Origin: Aurantimonas coralicida_A
GTDB lineage: Bacteria; Pseudomonadota; Alphaproteobacteria; Rhizobiales; Rhizobiaceae
Assembly: GCF_036016755.1 (NCBI RefSeq)
Contig: NZ_JAYXIH010000021.1
Span: 14,512 to 78,511, forward strand
Reading direction: 5' to 3'
DNA length: 64,000 bases
In this document: positions 24,345-33,624 of the stretch, one piece after another
Layout of the letters: every line of letters starts with the position of its first letter
Position numbering within the stretch: position 1 is the first letter of the stretch
Translations under genes and position numbers: made by a program
The notes under the pieces: model-generated
What the model saw: only the letters and a program-made list of their open reading frames with translations
Database searches by the model: none
What the model was told of the DNA's origin: nothing

Positions 24345-25514
24345 CTAATCAAGAAGCTCGCGCTTGAACAATTCATAGAGCGCCGCTTTCGCCTCGAAGC
24401 CGACGCCCGGAACGTTTGGCAGGCCGACGCGGCTGTCTTTCACCTCGGTCGCGTCGGCGAAGCCGCCGAAGGGCTGGAACACGTCCGGGTAGGATTCATT
24501 GCCGCCGAGATGCAGGCCGGCGGCGATGTTGAGCGACATCTGATGGCCGCCATGCGGCACCACCCGGCGGCTCGACCAGCCGTTCTCCTTCAGCATGTCG
24601 AGGGTGCGCATATATTCCACCAGCCCGTAGGAGAGGGCGCAGTCGAACTGCAAGACGTCGCGGTCGGGCCGCATGCCGCCATGGCGGACCAGATTGCGCG
24701 CGTCCTGCATGGAAAAGAGGTTCTCGCCCGTGGCCATTCGGCCGGAGTAATGGTTGGCCAGCTCCGCCTGTAGCGCATAATCGAGCGGGTCGCCGGCTTC
24801 CTCGTACCAGTAGAGATCGTAGGGCTCGAGCGCCTTGGCGTAGGCGATAGCCGTCTGAAGGTCGAACCGGCCGTTGGCGTCGACGCAGAGATTTTGTCCC
24901 TCGCCGAGAACCGCGAGGGCGGCCTCGACGCGCTTCAGATCCTCGTTCAGCGGCGCGAGACCGATCTTCATCTTGCAGACCGTATAGCCGCGATCGCGAT
25001 AGGATCGCATTTCGTCCTTCAGACCCTCGATCTCCTTGCCGGGATGGTAATAGCCGCCGGCCGCGTAGACCCAGACGCTGTCGTCGGCTTCGCCGGCCCG
25101 GTAGCGGTCCGCCAGAAGCCGGTAGAGCGGCTTGTCCGCGATCTTGGCGACCGCGTCCCACACCGCCATGTCGATCGTCCCGACCGCCACCGAACGCTCG
25201 CCGTGACCGCCCGGCTTCTCGTTGGTCATCATTGCCTTCCAGATCGCGAAGGGGTCGAGATTGTCGTGTTCGCGGTCGATCAGCGTCTCCGGGTCGGCTT
25301 CCATCAGCCGCGGGATGAAGCGTTCGCGCATCAGAGCGCCCTGGCCGTAGCGCCCATTCGAATTGAAGCCGAAGCCGACGACCGGCTTGCCGTCGCGCAT
25401 CTGGTCGGTGACTACCGCGACGACGGAGCAGGTCATCTTGGAAAAGTCGATGAAGGCGTTGGCGATCGGACTGGCGATCGAGACGGTTTTTTCCCGGATC
25501 TCGGTGATGCGCAT
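24345..25514 (-). CDS. tarD: D(-)-tartrate dehydratase
   Basis: An enolase-superfamily (mandelate racemase subgroup) enzyme of 389 residues that dehydrates D-tartrate to oxaloacetate. It reads closely like the characterised Bradyrhizobium enzyme: GFNSNGRYGQGALMRERF near the start, NEKPGGHGERSVAVGTIDMA, KMKIG with the catalytic Lys at 183, VDANGRFDL (Asp212), WYEEAGDPLDYALQA (Glu238), ATGENLFS (Glu264) and PHGGHQMSLN with the general-acid His at 321. It is the last gene of the minus-strand TctC-TctA-TctB operon, so the transporter probably imports tartrate. Confidence 0.93.
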   Translation of the reverse strand: MRITEIREKTVSIASPIANAFIDFSKMTCSVVAVVTDQMRDGKPVVGFGFNSNGRYGQGALMRERFIPRLMEADPETLIDREHDNLDPFAIWKAMMTNEKPGGHGERSVAVGTIDMAVWDAVAKIADKPLYRLLADRYRAGEADDSVWVYAAGGYYHPGKEIEGLKDEMRSYRDRGYTVCKMKIGLAPLNEDLKRVEAALAVLGEGQNLCVDANGRFDLQTAIAYAKALEPYDLYWYEEAGDPLDYALQAELANHYSGRMATGENLFSMQDARNLVRHGGMRPDRDVLQFDCALSYGLVEYMRTLDMLKENGWSSRRVVPHGGHQMSLNIAAGLHLGGNESYPDVFQPFGGFADATEVKDSRVGLPNVPGVGFEAKAALYELFKRELLD

Positions 25515-25585
25515 GACGATGCTTTCAGAATCGAATGATGGCGGGAGGCGTGGCGGCGACAGTCGCGATCACGGACGACCCGACC

Positions 25586-26083
25586 CTAGAAGAACAGGCC
25601 GCGCGGCATCGGGATCAGCAGGACGTTGGCCATGATCAGGTAGAAAGCGGTCAAGATGGCGACACCGATCACGCCGAGGACGGCGCCTTCGCGCAGCGTG
25701 ACGCGCTCATGGCTGGCGACGGCCATGATGGCGAAGAAGGCGATGAGGCTGGCGACGAAGAATCCGAGGATCGGAATCAGCCCGATCCACGCGGCCATGG
25801 CGACCAGAAAGCCGATGCGGCGCGGCATCGACCCTTGCGTCTGCTCCGTCTCGCTTGCCGTTTCGTCGGCCGCCTCGACCGAGGGGCGCCGAGCCGCAAT
25901 GACGAAATTGCGAAGGATCAGGATCGCCGAGAACACGATCATCGCGGCGGAGATGGTGATCGGAAACACCGAACCCATCGGCGTCATGCTGCCGGTCTGC
26001 AGGATAAGCACCACGCCGAGGCCGATGAACAGGGCTGCGGTTATGGTACCCGGCAGGTCGTGCGGTTTCCTAAGGACGGCCAT
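25586..26083 (-). CDS. tctB: tripartite tricarboxylate transporter small permease, TctB family
   Basis: A 165-residue membrane protein with four hydrophobic segments (for example ITAALFIGLGVVLILQTG, IGFLVAMAAWIGLIPILGF, AVLGVIGVAILTAFYLIMAN), as in the TctB/DUF1468 subunit. Its start overlaps the end of tctA by 14 bases, indicating translational coupling. The loop between helices 2 and 3 is charged and Glu-rich. It completes a TctCBA set next to D-tartrate dehydratase. Confidence 0.87.
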   Translation of the reverse strand: MAVLRKPHDLPGTITAALFIGLGVVLILQTGSMTPMGSVFPITISAAMIVFSAILILRNFVIAARRPSVEAADETASETEQTQGSMPRRIGFLVAMAAWIGLIPILGFFVASLIAFFAIMAVASHERVTLREGAVLGVIGVAILTAFYLIMANVLLIPMPRGLFF

Positions 26084-27611
26084 CTCGGCTCTCCACGATG
26101 ATGTCGGTCTTTGACTTGCGGGCCCGCCGCGCCCCGATCGCTCCGACGATCAGGGGATAGAACAGCGTCAGCACCGAGAAGGCCACGATGGCCAGCGAAA
26201 TCGGCCGGGCGAAGAACATGCCCGGAACGTTCCCCTGCGCGTTGCCGATCAGATAGCTCTGCACGAATCCCTGCTCGGCGATCTGCCCCAGCACCAGCCC
26301 GAGCACGATCGGGGAGGGGGCGAAGCCGACCCGGTTGAGGATCCAGCCGATGACGCCAAGACCGAGCATCACGGCGACGTCGTTGAGATTGTTGTGGATC
26401 GCGAAGCTGCCGATGACCGTCATGAAGGCGATGGTTGGCACCAGCGCGGCTTTCGGGATCGCGATGATGCCCTTGTAGGCGTACCGCCCGACCAGCAGGC
26501 CGACCGGCAGCATCAGGATCGTGCCGATGAGCAGACCGAAGATGAAGGTGTAGACGATCGACCCTTGCGTGGTGAACAGCGTCGGGCCGATGCGGATGCC
26601 CTGGACGAGCAGCGCGCCGAGGATGACGGCATCCGGCGGCGTGCCGGGAATTCCCAGCACCAGCGTCGGGATGAAGCCGCCGCCGACGGTGCCGTTGTTG
26701 GCCGCCTCGGTGGCGATGATGCCGCCCGGCTCGCCCGTGCCGTAGCGTTCGGGATGCTTGGCGGACCGGCGGGCCTCGGAATAGGAGACGAGGCTGGCGA
26801 CCGAACCGCCGGCGCCGGGCAGAATGCCGACGAGCGTGCCGATCACCGAGCTGCGGATCAGGTTGAACTTCTCCCGCATGACGATGGCGAAGGCTTCCTT
26901 CAGCCGATAGCCGCTGGTGTCGCTCTCGACCTTGAGATGCGGGTCCTTGGTCGCGACGAGGTCGATCAGGACCGGGATGCAATAGAGCCCGATCAGGCCG
27001 GAGACGATGTTGATGCCGCCGAGCAGCGCATGACTGCCCATGGTGAAGCGGACGTCGGCGCCGATGACCGCGACCCCGATCATCGACATGAGCAGGCCGA
27101 GGCAGGCGCCGATCATGCCCTTCATGAGATTGCCGACCGACAGCGCCGAGATCAGCGTCAGGCCGAAGACGGCGAGCCAGAAATATTCGGGCGGGCCGAA
27201 GGCGAGCGCGACCCGCGCCAGCGGCGGCGCCAGGAACATCAGCATCAGCGCCCCGACGATGCCGCCCGACACCGAGGCCAGGGTGGCGATGGAGATGGCC
27301 AACGCGCCGTCGCCGCGCTTGGCCATCGGAAAGCCGTCGAAAGTGGTGGCGATGGCCGAGGGCGTGCCCGGCGTGTTGACCAGGATGGCGGAATAGGAGC
27401 CGCCGTAGATCGCCCCGGTATAGATGGCGCCGAGCACGATGAGGCCGGAGGCCGGGTCCATCGTGAAGGTGAACGGCACGAGGACGGCCACGGCCATCGT
27501 CGCCGACAGGCCGGGCAGCGCGCCGATGACGATGCCGGCCAGCACGCCGCCGAGCGCCAGAACGAGGTTGAACGGCGTCAAGGCCTCGGCAAGATAGACG
27601 AGCTTGTCCAT
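26070..27611 (-). CDS. tctA: tripartite tricarboxylate transporter large permease, TctA family
   Basis: The 513-residue channel subunit, with about 11-12 hydrophobic segments and the TctA signature near the start (GIVIGALPGLSATMAVAVLVP and GAIYGGSYSAILVNTPGTP), repeated in the second half as GILPGAGGSVASLVSYSEAR and FIPTLVLGIPGTPPDAVIL. It lies between tctC (72 bases upstream) and tctB (14-base overlap). Citrate is the classic substrate; tartrate is more likely here because of the adjacent dehydratase. Confidence 0.93.
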   Translation of the reverse strand: MDKLVYLAEALTPFNLVLALGGVLAGIVIGALPGLSATMAVAVLVPFTFTMDPASGLIVLGAIYTGAIYGGSYSAILVNTPGTPSAIATTFDGFPMAKRGDGALAISIATLASVSGGIVGALMLMFLAPPLARVALAFGPPEYFWLAVFGLTLISALSVGNLMKGMIGACLGLLMSMIGVAVIGADVRFTMGSHALLGGINIVSGLIGLYCIPVLIDLVATKDPHLKVESDTSGYRLKEAFAIVMREKFNLIRSSVIGTLVGILPGAGGSVASLVSYSEARRSAKHPERYGTGEPGGIIATEAANNGTVGGGFIPTLVLGIPGTPPDAVILGALLVQGIRIGPTLFTTQGSIVYTFIFGLLIGTILMLPVGLLVGRYAYKGIIAIPKAALVPTIAFMTVIGSFAIHNNLNDVAVMLGLGVIGWILNRVGFAPSPIVLGLVLGQIAEQGFVQSYLIGNAQGNVPGMFFARPISLAIVAFSVLTLFYPLIVGAIGARRARKSKTDIIVESRDGRP

Positions 27612-27683
27612 GGCGATCGCTTCAATGGAATGGAAAATGGCAGGCGGAAGCGTCGACCACTCCCGCCTGGGCTGGGCTGGCGC

Positions 27684-28640
27684 CTATTTCTGGGCGATGC
27701 CCATCTGCTCGGCGACCGCCTGATACTGCTCGCGGCGCTCGTTCATGAATGCCTCGACTTCGTCGTAGGGAACATTGATGACGACGAAGCCGCCGTCTTC
27801 CATCTTCTTGATGAAGTCCGGGTCCTGATTGACCTTGTCGAGGGCGTCGGAGACCTGCTTGCGGACGTCTTCGGGAGTAGAGTTCGGCACGGCCACGCCG
27901 CGATAGGCGCCCCCGACCATGTCGTAGCCGAGTTCCTTGAAGGTCGGAACGTCCGGGAAGCTCGGCACCCGCTCTTCCGATGCGACGGCGAGGACTCGCA
28001 GCGCGTCGCCCTGATTGATGGCGGAGGTCGTATAGCCGAAGCTCGCCAGAACCTGGTTGCCGAGTACGGCCGCGATGGACGGGCTCGTGCCGGAAAACGG
28101 CACATAGGTCGTGGTGATGCCGGCAAGACCGTCCAATTTCGTCTTCGCGACGTGATTGGCCGAATTGGTCCCCGAGCCAGAGAAAGTCACCAGCCCCGGA
28201 TTTTCCTTGGCGTAGTTGACCAGATCCTCCAGCGTCTTGAACTGGCTGTCGGCCGGCACGACGATGGCGTCCGGCGTGTACTGGAAGAAGTAGACATTGG
28301 CGATGTCGTCGGTCTTGTAGCCGACTTCCTGCGCCATCGGCTGCAGGATGATATGGGGCAGGTTGGTGCCCATCAGCGTGTAGCCGTCGCCGTCCATGCC
28401 GTTGAGCTGCGACCAGGCCTGCGCGCCCCCGGCCCCGGCCATGTACTGGACCACCATGCTCTGCCCGGTGAGGCGCTCGAAGACCGGCTGCTGCAGCCGG
28501 GCGGCGATGTCGGATTCGCCACCGGCGTTGAACGGAATGATGTAGTTGACGGGCTTCGTCGGATAGTCCTGCGCGCTCGCGGAACCGGCCGTTAGTCCGA
28601 CCGCCAGGACGACGCCTGCCATCAGTGACGTGAGTTTCAT
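27684..28640 (-). CDS. tctC: tripartite tricarboxylate transporter substrate-binding protein, TctC family
   Basis: The periplasmic receptor of the set, 318 residues from the ATG at 28640 behind GGGAGGAAT. A Sec signal peptide is clear (hydrophobic core then SASAQ). The mature domain has the TctC/Bug pattern YPTKPVNYIIPFNAGGESDI, GAGGAQAWSQL and FSGSGTNSANHVA. It is the first gene of the tartrate operon, and its promoter region is shared with the divergent FCD regulator. Confidence 0.92.
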   Translation of the reverse strand: MKLTSLMAGVVLAVGLTAGSASAQDYPTKPVNYIIPFNAGGESDIAARLQQPVFERLTGQSMVVQYMAGAGGAQAWSQLNGMDGDGYTLMGTNLPHIILQPMAQEVGYKTDDIANVYFFQYTPDAIVVPADSQFKTLEDLVNYAKENPGLVTFSGSGTNSANHVAKTKLDGLAGITTTYVPFSGTSPSIAAVLGNQVLASFGYTTSAINQGDALRVLAVASEERVPSFPDVPTFKELGYDMVGGAYRGVAVPNSTPEDVRKQVSDALDKVNQDPDFIKKMEDGGFVVINVPYDEVEAFMNERREQYQAVAEQMGIAQK

Positions 28641-28771
28641 AGTATTCCTCCCAGTGAATGTCTCCCGACCGGCCCACTTGCGTCGCGCACCCTCCAGGCG
28701 CGAAACGGCGGCGACCGATCTTTTCCAATCTGTGACCACGCCACCGGCAATGTCAATCATGCGTCCGAAGA

Positions 28772-28779
28772 TGCATGCA
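28772..28779. promoter_or_regulatory. possible operator in the tctC/gntR divergent gap
   Basis: TGCATGCA, a perfect 8-bp palindrome, lies in the 213-base gap between tctC and the divergent GntR gene. It is short and could be chance. Confidence 0.3.
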
Positions 28780-28853
28780 AGAAAGCGTTCGATTTAACCG
28801 TCGAGCCGTGTAGGGTGCCGGAAAGGCTCTCGCGGCAAGAGGGGAAAATCACG

Positions 28854-29561
28854 ATGTCGAACGTCCCGACGCTCCTCGGCATTGAAAAACCGGAGCGCAA
28901 GCCGTCGCTGGTCGAAGCGGCCTATGACGCCGTCAAACAGGCGATTCGCGATGGCGTCTTTCCTCCGGGCTTTCAGGGCTCCGAACAGGAGATGGCGCAA
29001 CGACTGGGGATGAGCCGGACGCCGGTGCATCAAGCGATCATCCGTTTGCAGAGCGAGGGCATGGTCGAGCTGCGGTCGAAACGCGGCGTCGTCATCAGCG
29101 CGCTGTCGCCTGACGACATGAAGGAGGTCTACGACGTCATCATCGCCGTCGAAGGCATGGCGGCGCTGCTCCTGGCCGAACAGCCGCGCGAGGCGCGCGA
29201 ACCTGTTTGCCGCGACATGGAACGGCTGAACGCCGAGCTAGCCGAGGCCCTTGCCAGGGATGACCTTCTCGGCTGGGCCGATCTGGATGCGCGGTTCCAT
29301 GCCTGCCTCGTGCATGGCGCCGGCAACGGCAGGCTGGAGCGGATCGCGACGATCAACATCGACCAGTCCTTCCGGGCGCGCCGGCTGACCTTGCATCTGC
29401 GGTCGAAGCCGACGGGCTCTATCGCGGAGCACCAGCGTATCGTCGACGCGATCCGCGCCGGCGAGCCGGGCGAGGCGCGTCAGATGGCCCAGGAGCACAA
29501 GATCCGGGCGCGAGATATGATCGTGGACCTCCTGCGGCGCTATGACATGAAGCATCTGTAA
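28854..29561 (+). CDS. GntR-family regulator, FCD subfamily (tartrate module)
   Basis: A 235-residue regulator with a winged helix at about 18-85 (SEQEMAQRLGMSRTPVHQAI, then RSKRGVVI) and an FCD ligand domain with DLDARFHACLVHGAGN and IAEHQRIVDAI. The ATG at 28854 follows GAGGGGA and is preferred to one 39 bases upstream. It diverges from tctC, so control of the tartrate transporter and dehydratase is likely. Its 3' end converges on the second CoA-dependent module, which may share it, although that module has another FCD regulator nearby. Confidence 0.88.
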   Translation: MSNVPTLLGIEKPERKPSLVEAAYDAVKQAIRDGVFPPGFQGSEQEMAQRLGMSRTPVHQAIIRLQSEGMVELRSKRGVVISALSPDDMKEVYDVIIAVEGMAALLLAEQPREAREPVCRDMERLNAELAEALARDDLLGWADLDARFHACLVHGAGNGRLERIATINIDQSFRARRLTLHLRSKPTGSIAEHQRIVDAIRAGEPGEARQMAQEHKIRARDMIVDLLRRYDMKHL

Positions 29562-29593
29562 CGCGGCTGTCAGGCCCGGCCGCGCTCATTCGG

Positions 29594-30340
29594 TTACGTC
29601 GGAAAATCCGCCGCGACGTCGCCGAACCCGTCGATCCAGCCGCGCACCGGCGTGCCGCGTTCGATGAAAGGCATGCCGTTCAACGAGCCGGTGATGACCA
29701 CCTGACCGGGACTCAAGCCGCCGCAATGCGACCCGATCATCCGGGCCAAGGCGCAGAAGGTCGCGAAGGCGTCGCCGCCCGGCACGTGGGCGCTGCCATC
29801 GAGGACGGTATGCGAGCCGAGGTTCAGCCTGGCGCTGACCGTCGTAAGGTCCAACGCCTGCCAATCCGCGCGCGACGCCCCAATAACGACGGCGCCATTG
29901 AGCTGATTGTCGGCCAGCCTGAGCAGCGGCGGCGCCGTCTCGATGTCGGTCAGCCGCGTGTCGACGATCTCCAACGCAGCGACGGCGGAGACGCAGTCGC
30001 GTGCTTGGCGTTCGAATTCCGCGCTCTCGGGATCCGGCAGCGGCCTGTCCACGATGAAGCCGACTTCCAGTTCGATGCCAATGCGGTCGATGTCCGTGCG
30101 AGTGAAGACGGCGGGGCTCGCCCGCACGTCCTTTTGAAAGATTGGCGCCATGATCTGGTCCTGGCCGGGACGACGGCCGGTCTTGAAGCCGCCGACCGGA
30201 CCCACGGCATCCGCCACGTGGCGCTGGATCGCATAGGCGTCACACGCACTGGCTACGCTGTCCGACACGTCGGCGGGAGGCACGCGCAGCCCGCCGTTCC
30301 TGGCCAGGATCAGCCGGTCGGCGAGGCCGAGATGTGCCAT
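29594..30340 (-). CDS. 2-keto-4-pentenoate hydratase/FAH-superfamily protein
   Basis: A 248-residue enzyme of the fumarylacetoacetate hydrolase superfamily, hydratase branch. The metal-binding E-x-E motif is present in GIELEVGFIV, preceded by KTGRRPGQDQIMAPIFQKDV, and the C-terminal half has the GQVVITGSLNGMP strand typical of the fold. Members hydrate 2-oxo-pent-4-enoates or decarboxylate 2-oxo diacids. It is the last gene of the minus-strand operon, 5 bases after the CoA-transferase gene. The substrate is unknown. Confidence 0.8.
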   Translation of the reverse strand: MAHLGLADRLILARNGGLRVPPADVSDSVASACDAYAIQRHVADAVGPVGGFKTGRRPGQDQIMAPIFQKDVRASPAVFTRTDIDRIGIELEVGFIVDRPLPDPESAEFERQARDCVSAVAALEIVDTRLTDIETAPPLLRLADNQLNGAVVIGASRADWQALDLTTVSARLNLGSHTVLDGSAHVPGGDAFATFCALARMIGSHCGGLSPGQVVITGSLNGMPFIERGTPVRGWIDGFGDVAADFPT

Positions 30341-30345
30341 TCCCG

Positions 30346-31557
30346 CTACGCCGTGGGGCCGCGGACGGCGCCGGATTCGAGCATGGCGTCGATGGCCTTG
30401 TCGTCGTAGCCGGCCTGCGAAAGGACTTCGCGGCTATGCTCGCCGAGCAGCGGCGCGGGGCGCGTGACGCCGCCGGGCGTTTCGGAGAACTTGATCGGCA
30501 GTCCGATCGCCTTCACCGGGCCGGCCTTCGGATGCTCGGTTTCGACCACCATCTCGCGGAAAAGCGTTTGCGGGTCGCGGTGCATCTCGCCGACGTCGAG
30601 GACGGGACCCGCGGGAACGCCCGCCGTCTCCAGTCGCTCCAGCCACTCCGCCGATGACTGCCGCGAGAAGTAGCCGTTGAGGATGTTTTCGAGCGCGGCG
30701 AGGTTCTGCATCCGCCCGCTGTTGTTCGAGAAGCGTTGATCGTTCGCCAGTTCCTGCGCGCCGACGACAGCCAGCATCCGCTCCCAGTTCTTCTGGTTGG
30801 CCGCCCCGACCGTGATCCAGCCGTCGGCGGTTTGGAATGCCTGATAGGGCGCGTTGAGCGGATGCGCCGAGCCGAGCGGGCCGGGCGAAACGCCGGTGGC
30901 GAACGCGATCGCCGACTGCCAGTAGGTGTGGGTAATGCCGGCCTCGAACAGCGAGGTGTCGACCTTCTGGCCTTCGCCGGTCTGAAGTTTGCGCGCATAG
31001 GCGCTAGAGCAGCCGAGCGCCGCGAGGATGCCGGCGGTGATGTCGGTGACCGGCGCGCCGGATTTCACTGGCGGCCGGCCCGGCCCCTCGCCGGTGATCG
31101 ACATCAGTCCGCTCATGCCTTGCGCGATCAGGTCGAAGCCGCCGCGCGATGCGTAGGGGCCGCTGCGGCCGAAGCCGGAGATCTCGCAATAGATCAGACC
31201 CGGATTGGCCTTGCGCAGGTCCTCGTAGCCGAGGCCGAGCTTTTCCATCGTCCCCATGCGGTAATTCTCGATGACGACGTCGGCGGTCTCCAGCATCCGC
31301 CGCAACACCGCCTTGCCGTCGTCGCTCTTGAGGTCGAGGACGACGCCGCGCTTGTTGCGGTTCATCATCATGTAGGCGGCGGATTCGCCGCCGATGTCTG
31401 GCGGCAGGAAGCGCCGGCTGTCGTCGCCTTCGGGCTTTTCGACCTTGATCACGTCAGCCCCCATGTCGGCGAGCATCATGCCGCAGACCGGACCCGCCAT
31501 GATATGGGCGAGCTCGATGACCTTCATGCCCTCCAACGGGCCTTTCGCAGCGGTCAT
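30346..31557 (-). CDS. CaiB/BaiF (class III) CoA-transferase
   Basis: A 403-residue family III CoA-transferase, the second in this window. Features: PLEGMKVIELAHIMAGPVCG, NRNKRGVVLDLK, and the catalytic Asp in GAPVTDITAG near residue 170. The ATG at 31557 overlaps the stop of the crotonase gene by one base (TAATG), whereas the longer frame to 31572 would run into it. It would form a CoA ester that the adjacent crotonase-family protein could process. The acid is probably that imported by the TRAP transporter of the same operon. Confidence 0.9.
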   Translation of the reverse strand: MTAAKGPLEGMKVIELAHIMAGPVCGMMLADMGADVIKVEKPEGDDSRRFLPPDIGGESAAYMMMNRNKRGVVLDLKSDDGKAVLRRMLETADVVIENYRMGTMEKLGLGYEDLRKANPGLIYCEISGFGRSGPYASRGGFDLIAQGMSGLMSITGEGPGRPPVKSGAPVTDITAGILAALGCSSAYARKLQTGEGQKVDTSLFEAGITHTYWQSAIAFATGVSPGPLGSAHPLNAPYQAFQTADGWITVGAANQKNWERMLAVVGAQELANDQRFSNNSGRMQNLAALENILNGYFSRQSSAEWLERLETAGVPAGPVLDVGEMHRDPQTLFREMVVETEHPKAGPVKAIGLPIKFSETPGGVTRPAPLLGEHSREVLSQAGYDDKAIDAMLESGAVRGPTA

Positions 31558-32339
31558 TACCGGCCTTTCCACTCGGGTTTGCGCTTGCCGAGAAAGGCTT
31601 CCATGCCTTCCTTGAAGTCCTCGCTCATATAGGCCTTGACGACCAGGTCGCGGTCATCGGCGCCGGCGCCCTCGATGCGCAGCCGGCGCAGCGCCTCCTT
31701 GGTGGTGGCGAGGGTGATCGGCGCGTGGCCGGCCAGCTGCTCGGCCAGCGCCTCGATACGGGTGATTAGCGCGGGGTGATCGGGCACGATCTCCGAGACG
31801 AGGCCGATCGCCTGCGCCTCGTCGGCGCCGACGAGCCGCGCGGTAAAGATAACCTCCTTGGTTCGGCCGGCGCCCATCAGGCTGGAAAGGCGCGAGAGAT
31901 TGGCGATCGACAGACAATTGCCAAGGGTGCGGGCGATCGGAAAGCCGAATCTGAGGTCGGCGGTGGTGATGCGGATGTCGCAGGCGGCCGCGATTCCCGC
32001 GCCGCCGCCGGTGCAGGCGCCCGAGATCGCCGCGATGGTCGGCACCGGACAGGCCTCGACCGCGCCGAGGACGACGTCCATCCGGTGTTCGTAGTCGAGC
32101 GCGTCCTGATCGGTGGTGAAGCCGCGAAACTGCGTCATGTCGGTGCCGGCGGCAAACGCCTTCTCACCGGCGCCGGTGACGACAAGGCATTTGACCGAGC
32201 CGTCGGTGGGGACCGTCCGGCAGATCTCGGCAAGGCCGTCATACATGGCGAAGGTCAGGGCGTTGCGGGCTTGCGGGCGGTTCAGCGTGATCCAGGCGGT
32301 GGTTCCGCGGACTTCGTAGAGCAGTTCGTTATCGGACAT
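31557..32339 (-). CDS. enoyl-CoA hydratase/isomerase (crotonase) family protein
   Basis: A 260-residue crotonase-fold protein with the oxyanion-hole regions KAFAAGTDMTQF and ISGACTGGGAGIAAACD. The two catalytic Glu positions of typical enoyl-CoA hydratase are not evident: the second region reads FGFPIARTLGN, where PE is usual. The reaction may therefore differ from simple hydration. It lies 4 bases after the dctM stop and overlaps the CoA-transferase gene by one base. Confidence 0.85.
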   Translation of the reverse strand: MSDNELLYEVRGTTAWITLNRPQARNALTFAMYDGLAEICRTVPTDGSVKCLVVTGAGEKAFAAGTDMTQFRGFTTDQDALDYEHRMDVVLGAVEACPVPTIAAISGACTGGGAGIAAACDIRITTADLRFGFPIARTLGNCLSIANLSRLSSLMGAGRTKEVIFTARLVGADEAQAIGLVSEIVPDHPALITRIEALAEQLAGHAPITLATTKEALRRLRIEGAGADDRDLVVKAYMSEDFKEGMEAFLGKRKPEWKGR

Positions 32340-32343
32340 CGGA

Positions 32344-33624
32344 TCACCTGTAGAAGTATTCGACGAGAAACATCGGGATGGCCGGCACGTAGGTACAGAT
32401 AATCAGCACGAACAGGAGAACCCCGATCAGCGGCAGGTTCCACTTCGTCACCTCCCAGATGTTCGCCTTGGCAATCGAGCAGGCCGTGATCAGCACCGAA
32501 GCGACGGGCGGCGTCTGCTGGCCGATGGCCAGATTCAGCGTCACGACCAGACCGAAATGCACCGGATCGATCCCTGCCTGCTGGATCAGCGGGGTGATGA
32601 TCGGGACGACCAGGATGATCGCCGCGGCCGAATGCAGGAAGAAGCCGATCACCAGGAAGAAGACGTTGAGGATCAAAAGGATGAAGTACTGGTTGCTGGT
32701 GAGGTCCAAAATCGCCGCCGCGATGTCCTGGGGAACGCGCGCGGTGGTCAGGAATGAGCCCATCAGAACAGAGGTGGCGACCAGCAGCATGACGACCGCC
32801 GTCTGCATGCCACCTTCCAGCATCGCCTCCTTGAGCTGACGCCAGTCGACCTCCCGGTACCAGGCACCCACCAGGATCGCCGCGACGACGGCGATGCCGG
32901 CCGCTTCCGTCGCCGTCATGAACCCGCCGAAGATGCCGCCGAGAATGATCACCGGCAGGGAGAATGTCGGCAGCGCGTCGATGAAGGTGGCGCGCAGCGC
33001 TGGGAGATTGAAGGCATCCTCGGTCGGCCAGTCGTATTTGACCGCGTAGTAGTAGGCCACACCCATCAGCCCAGCCGCGCCTAGCAGCCCCGGCACGACA
33101 CCCGCGACGAACAGCTGTTCGATGCTGGCGCCGGAGGAAACACCATAGAGGATCATCGGAATCGATGGCGGGATGATGATCGCCAGCGAGGCCGAGGATG
33201 AGGTGATCGCCGCCGCGAAGGGGGCGGGATAGCCGCGCCGCTTCATCTCCGGGATGATGATCGAGCCCATTGCCGCCACGTCCGCGACCGCCGAGCCCGA
33301 GATTTCGGCGAAGAACAGCGACACGCCGACATTGACCATCGCCAGGCCGCCGCGCACGAAGCCGATGATCGCCGAGACGAAGGCGATGAGGCGCCGGGTG
33401 ATGCCCGTCGCGTTCATGATCGCGCCGGCCAGCACGAACATCGGAATGGCGATCAGCGAGAAGGATTTCGCGCCCGAGTACATATCGAGCGCGATCGTCA
33501 CGAGGGCGCCGGCTCCGTCGGTCAGCCCGATGGCAAGGACCGCCGCCAGCGCCAGTGCGATGGCGATCGGCACGTTGATGCAGACCATCGCGACGAGCGC
33601 GATGAAGATAGCGAACATGAACAT
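32344..33624 (-). CDS. TRAP transporter large permease, DctM type
   Basis: A 426-residue DctM subunit with the family pattern IAIPMFVLAGAIMNATGI, AEISGSAVADVAAMGSIIIP, IIIPPSIPMILYG and GQQTPPVASVLITACSIA. The ATG at 33624 shares its A with the stop of dctQ (TGATG), so the longer frame to 33792 is rejected. This is the third TRAP system in the window, inside the module with the crotonase, CoA-transferase and hydratase. Confidence 0.92.
   Translation of the reverse strand: MFMFAIFIALVAMVCINVPIAIALALAAVLAIGLTDGAGALVTIALDMYSGAKSFSLIAIPMFVLAGAIMNATGITRRLIAFVSAIIGFVRGGLAMVNVGVSLFFAEISGSAVADVAAMGSIIIPEMKRRGYPAPFAAAITSSSASLAIIIPPSIPMILYGVSSGASIEQLFVAGVVPGLLGAAGLMGVAYYYAVKYDWPTEDAFNLPALRATFIDALPTFSLPVIILGGIFGGFMTATEAAGIAVVAAILVGAWYREVDWRQLKEAMLEGGMQTAVVMLLVATSVLMGSFLTTARVPQDIAAAILDLTSNQYFILLILNVFFLVIGFFLHSAAAIILVVPIITPLIQQAGIDPVHFGLVVTLNLAIGQQTPPVASVLITACSIAKANIWEVTKWNLPLIGVLLFVLIICTYVPAIPMFLVEYFYR

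Noticed and set aside
26394..28595. 733-codon plus-strand open frame
   Set aside because: It lies antisense to tctA and tctC and encodes an Arg/Asp/Gly-rich peptide with no family pattern, the usual shadow of high-GC genes.
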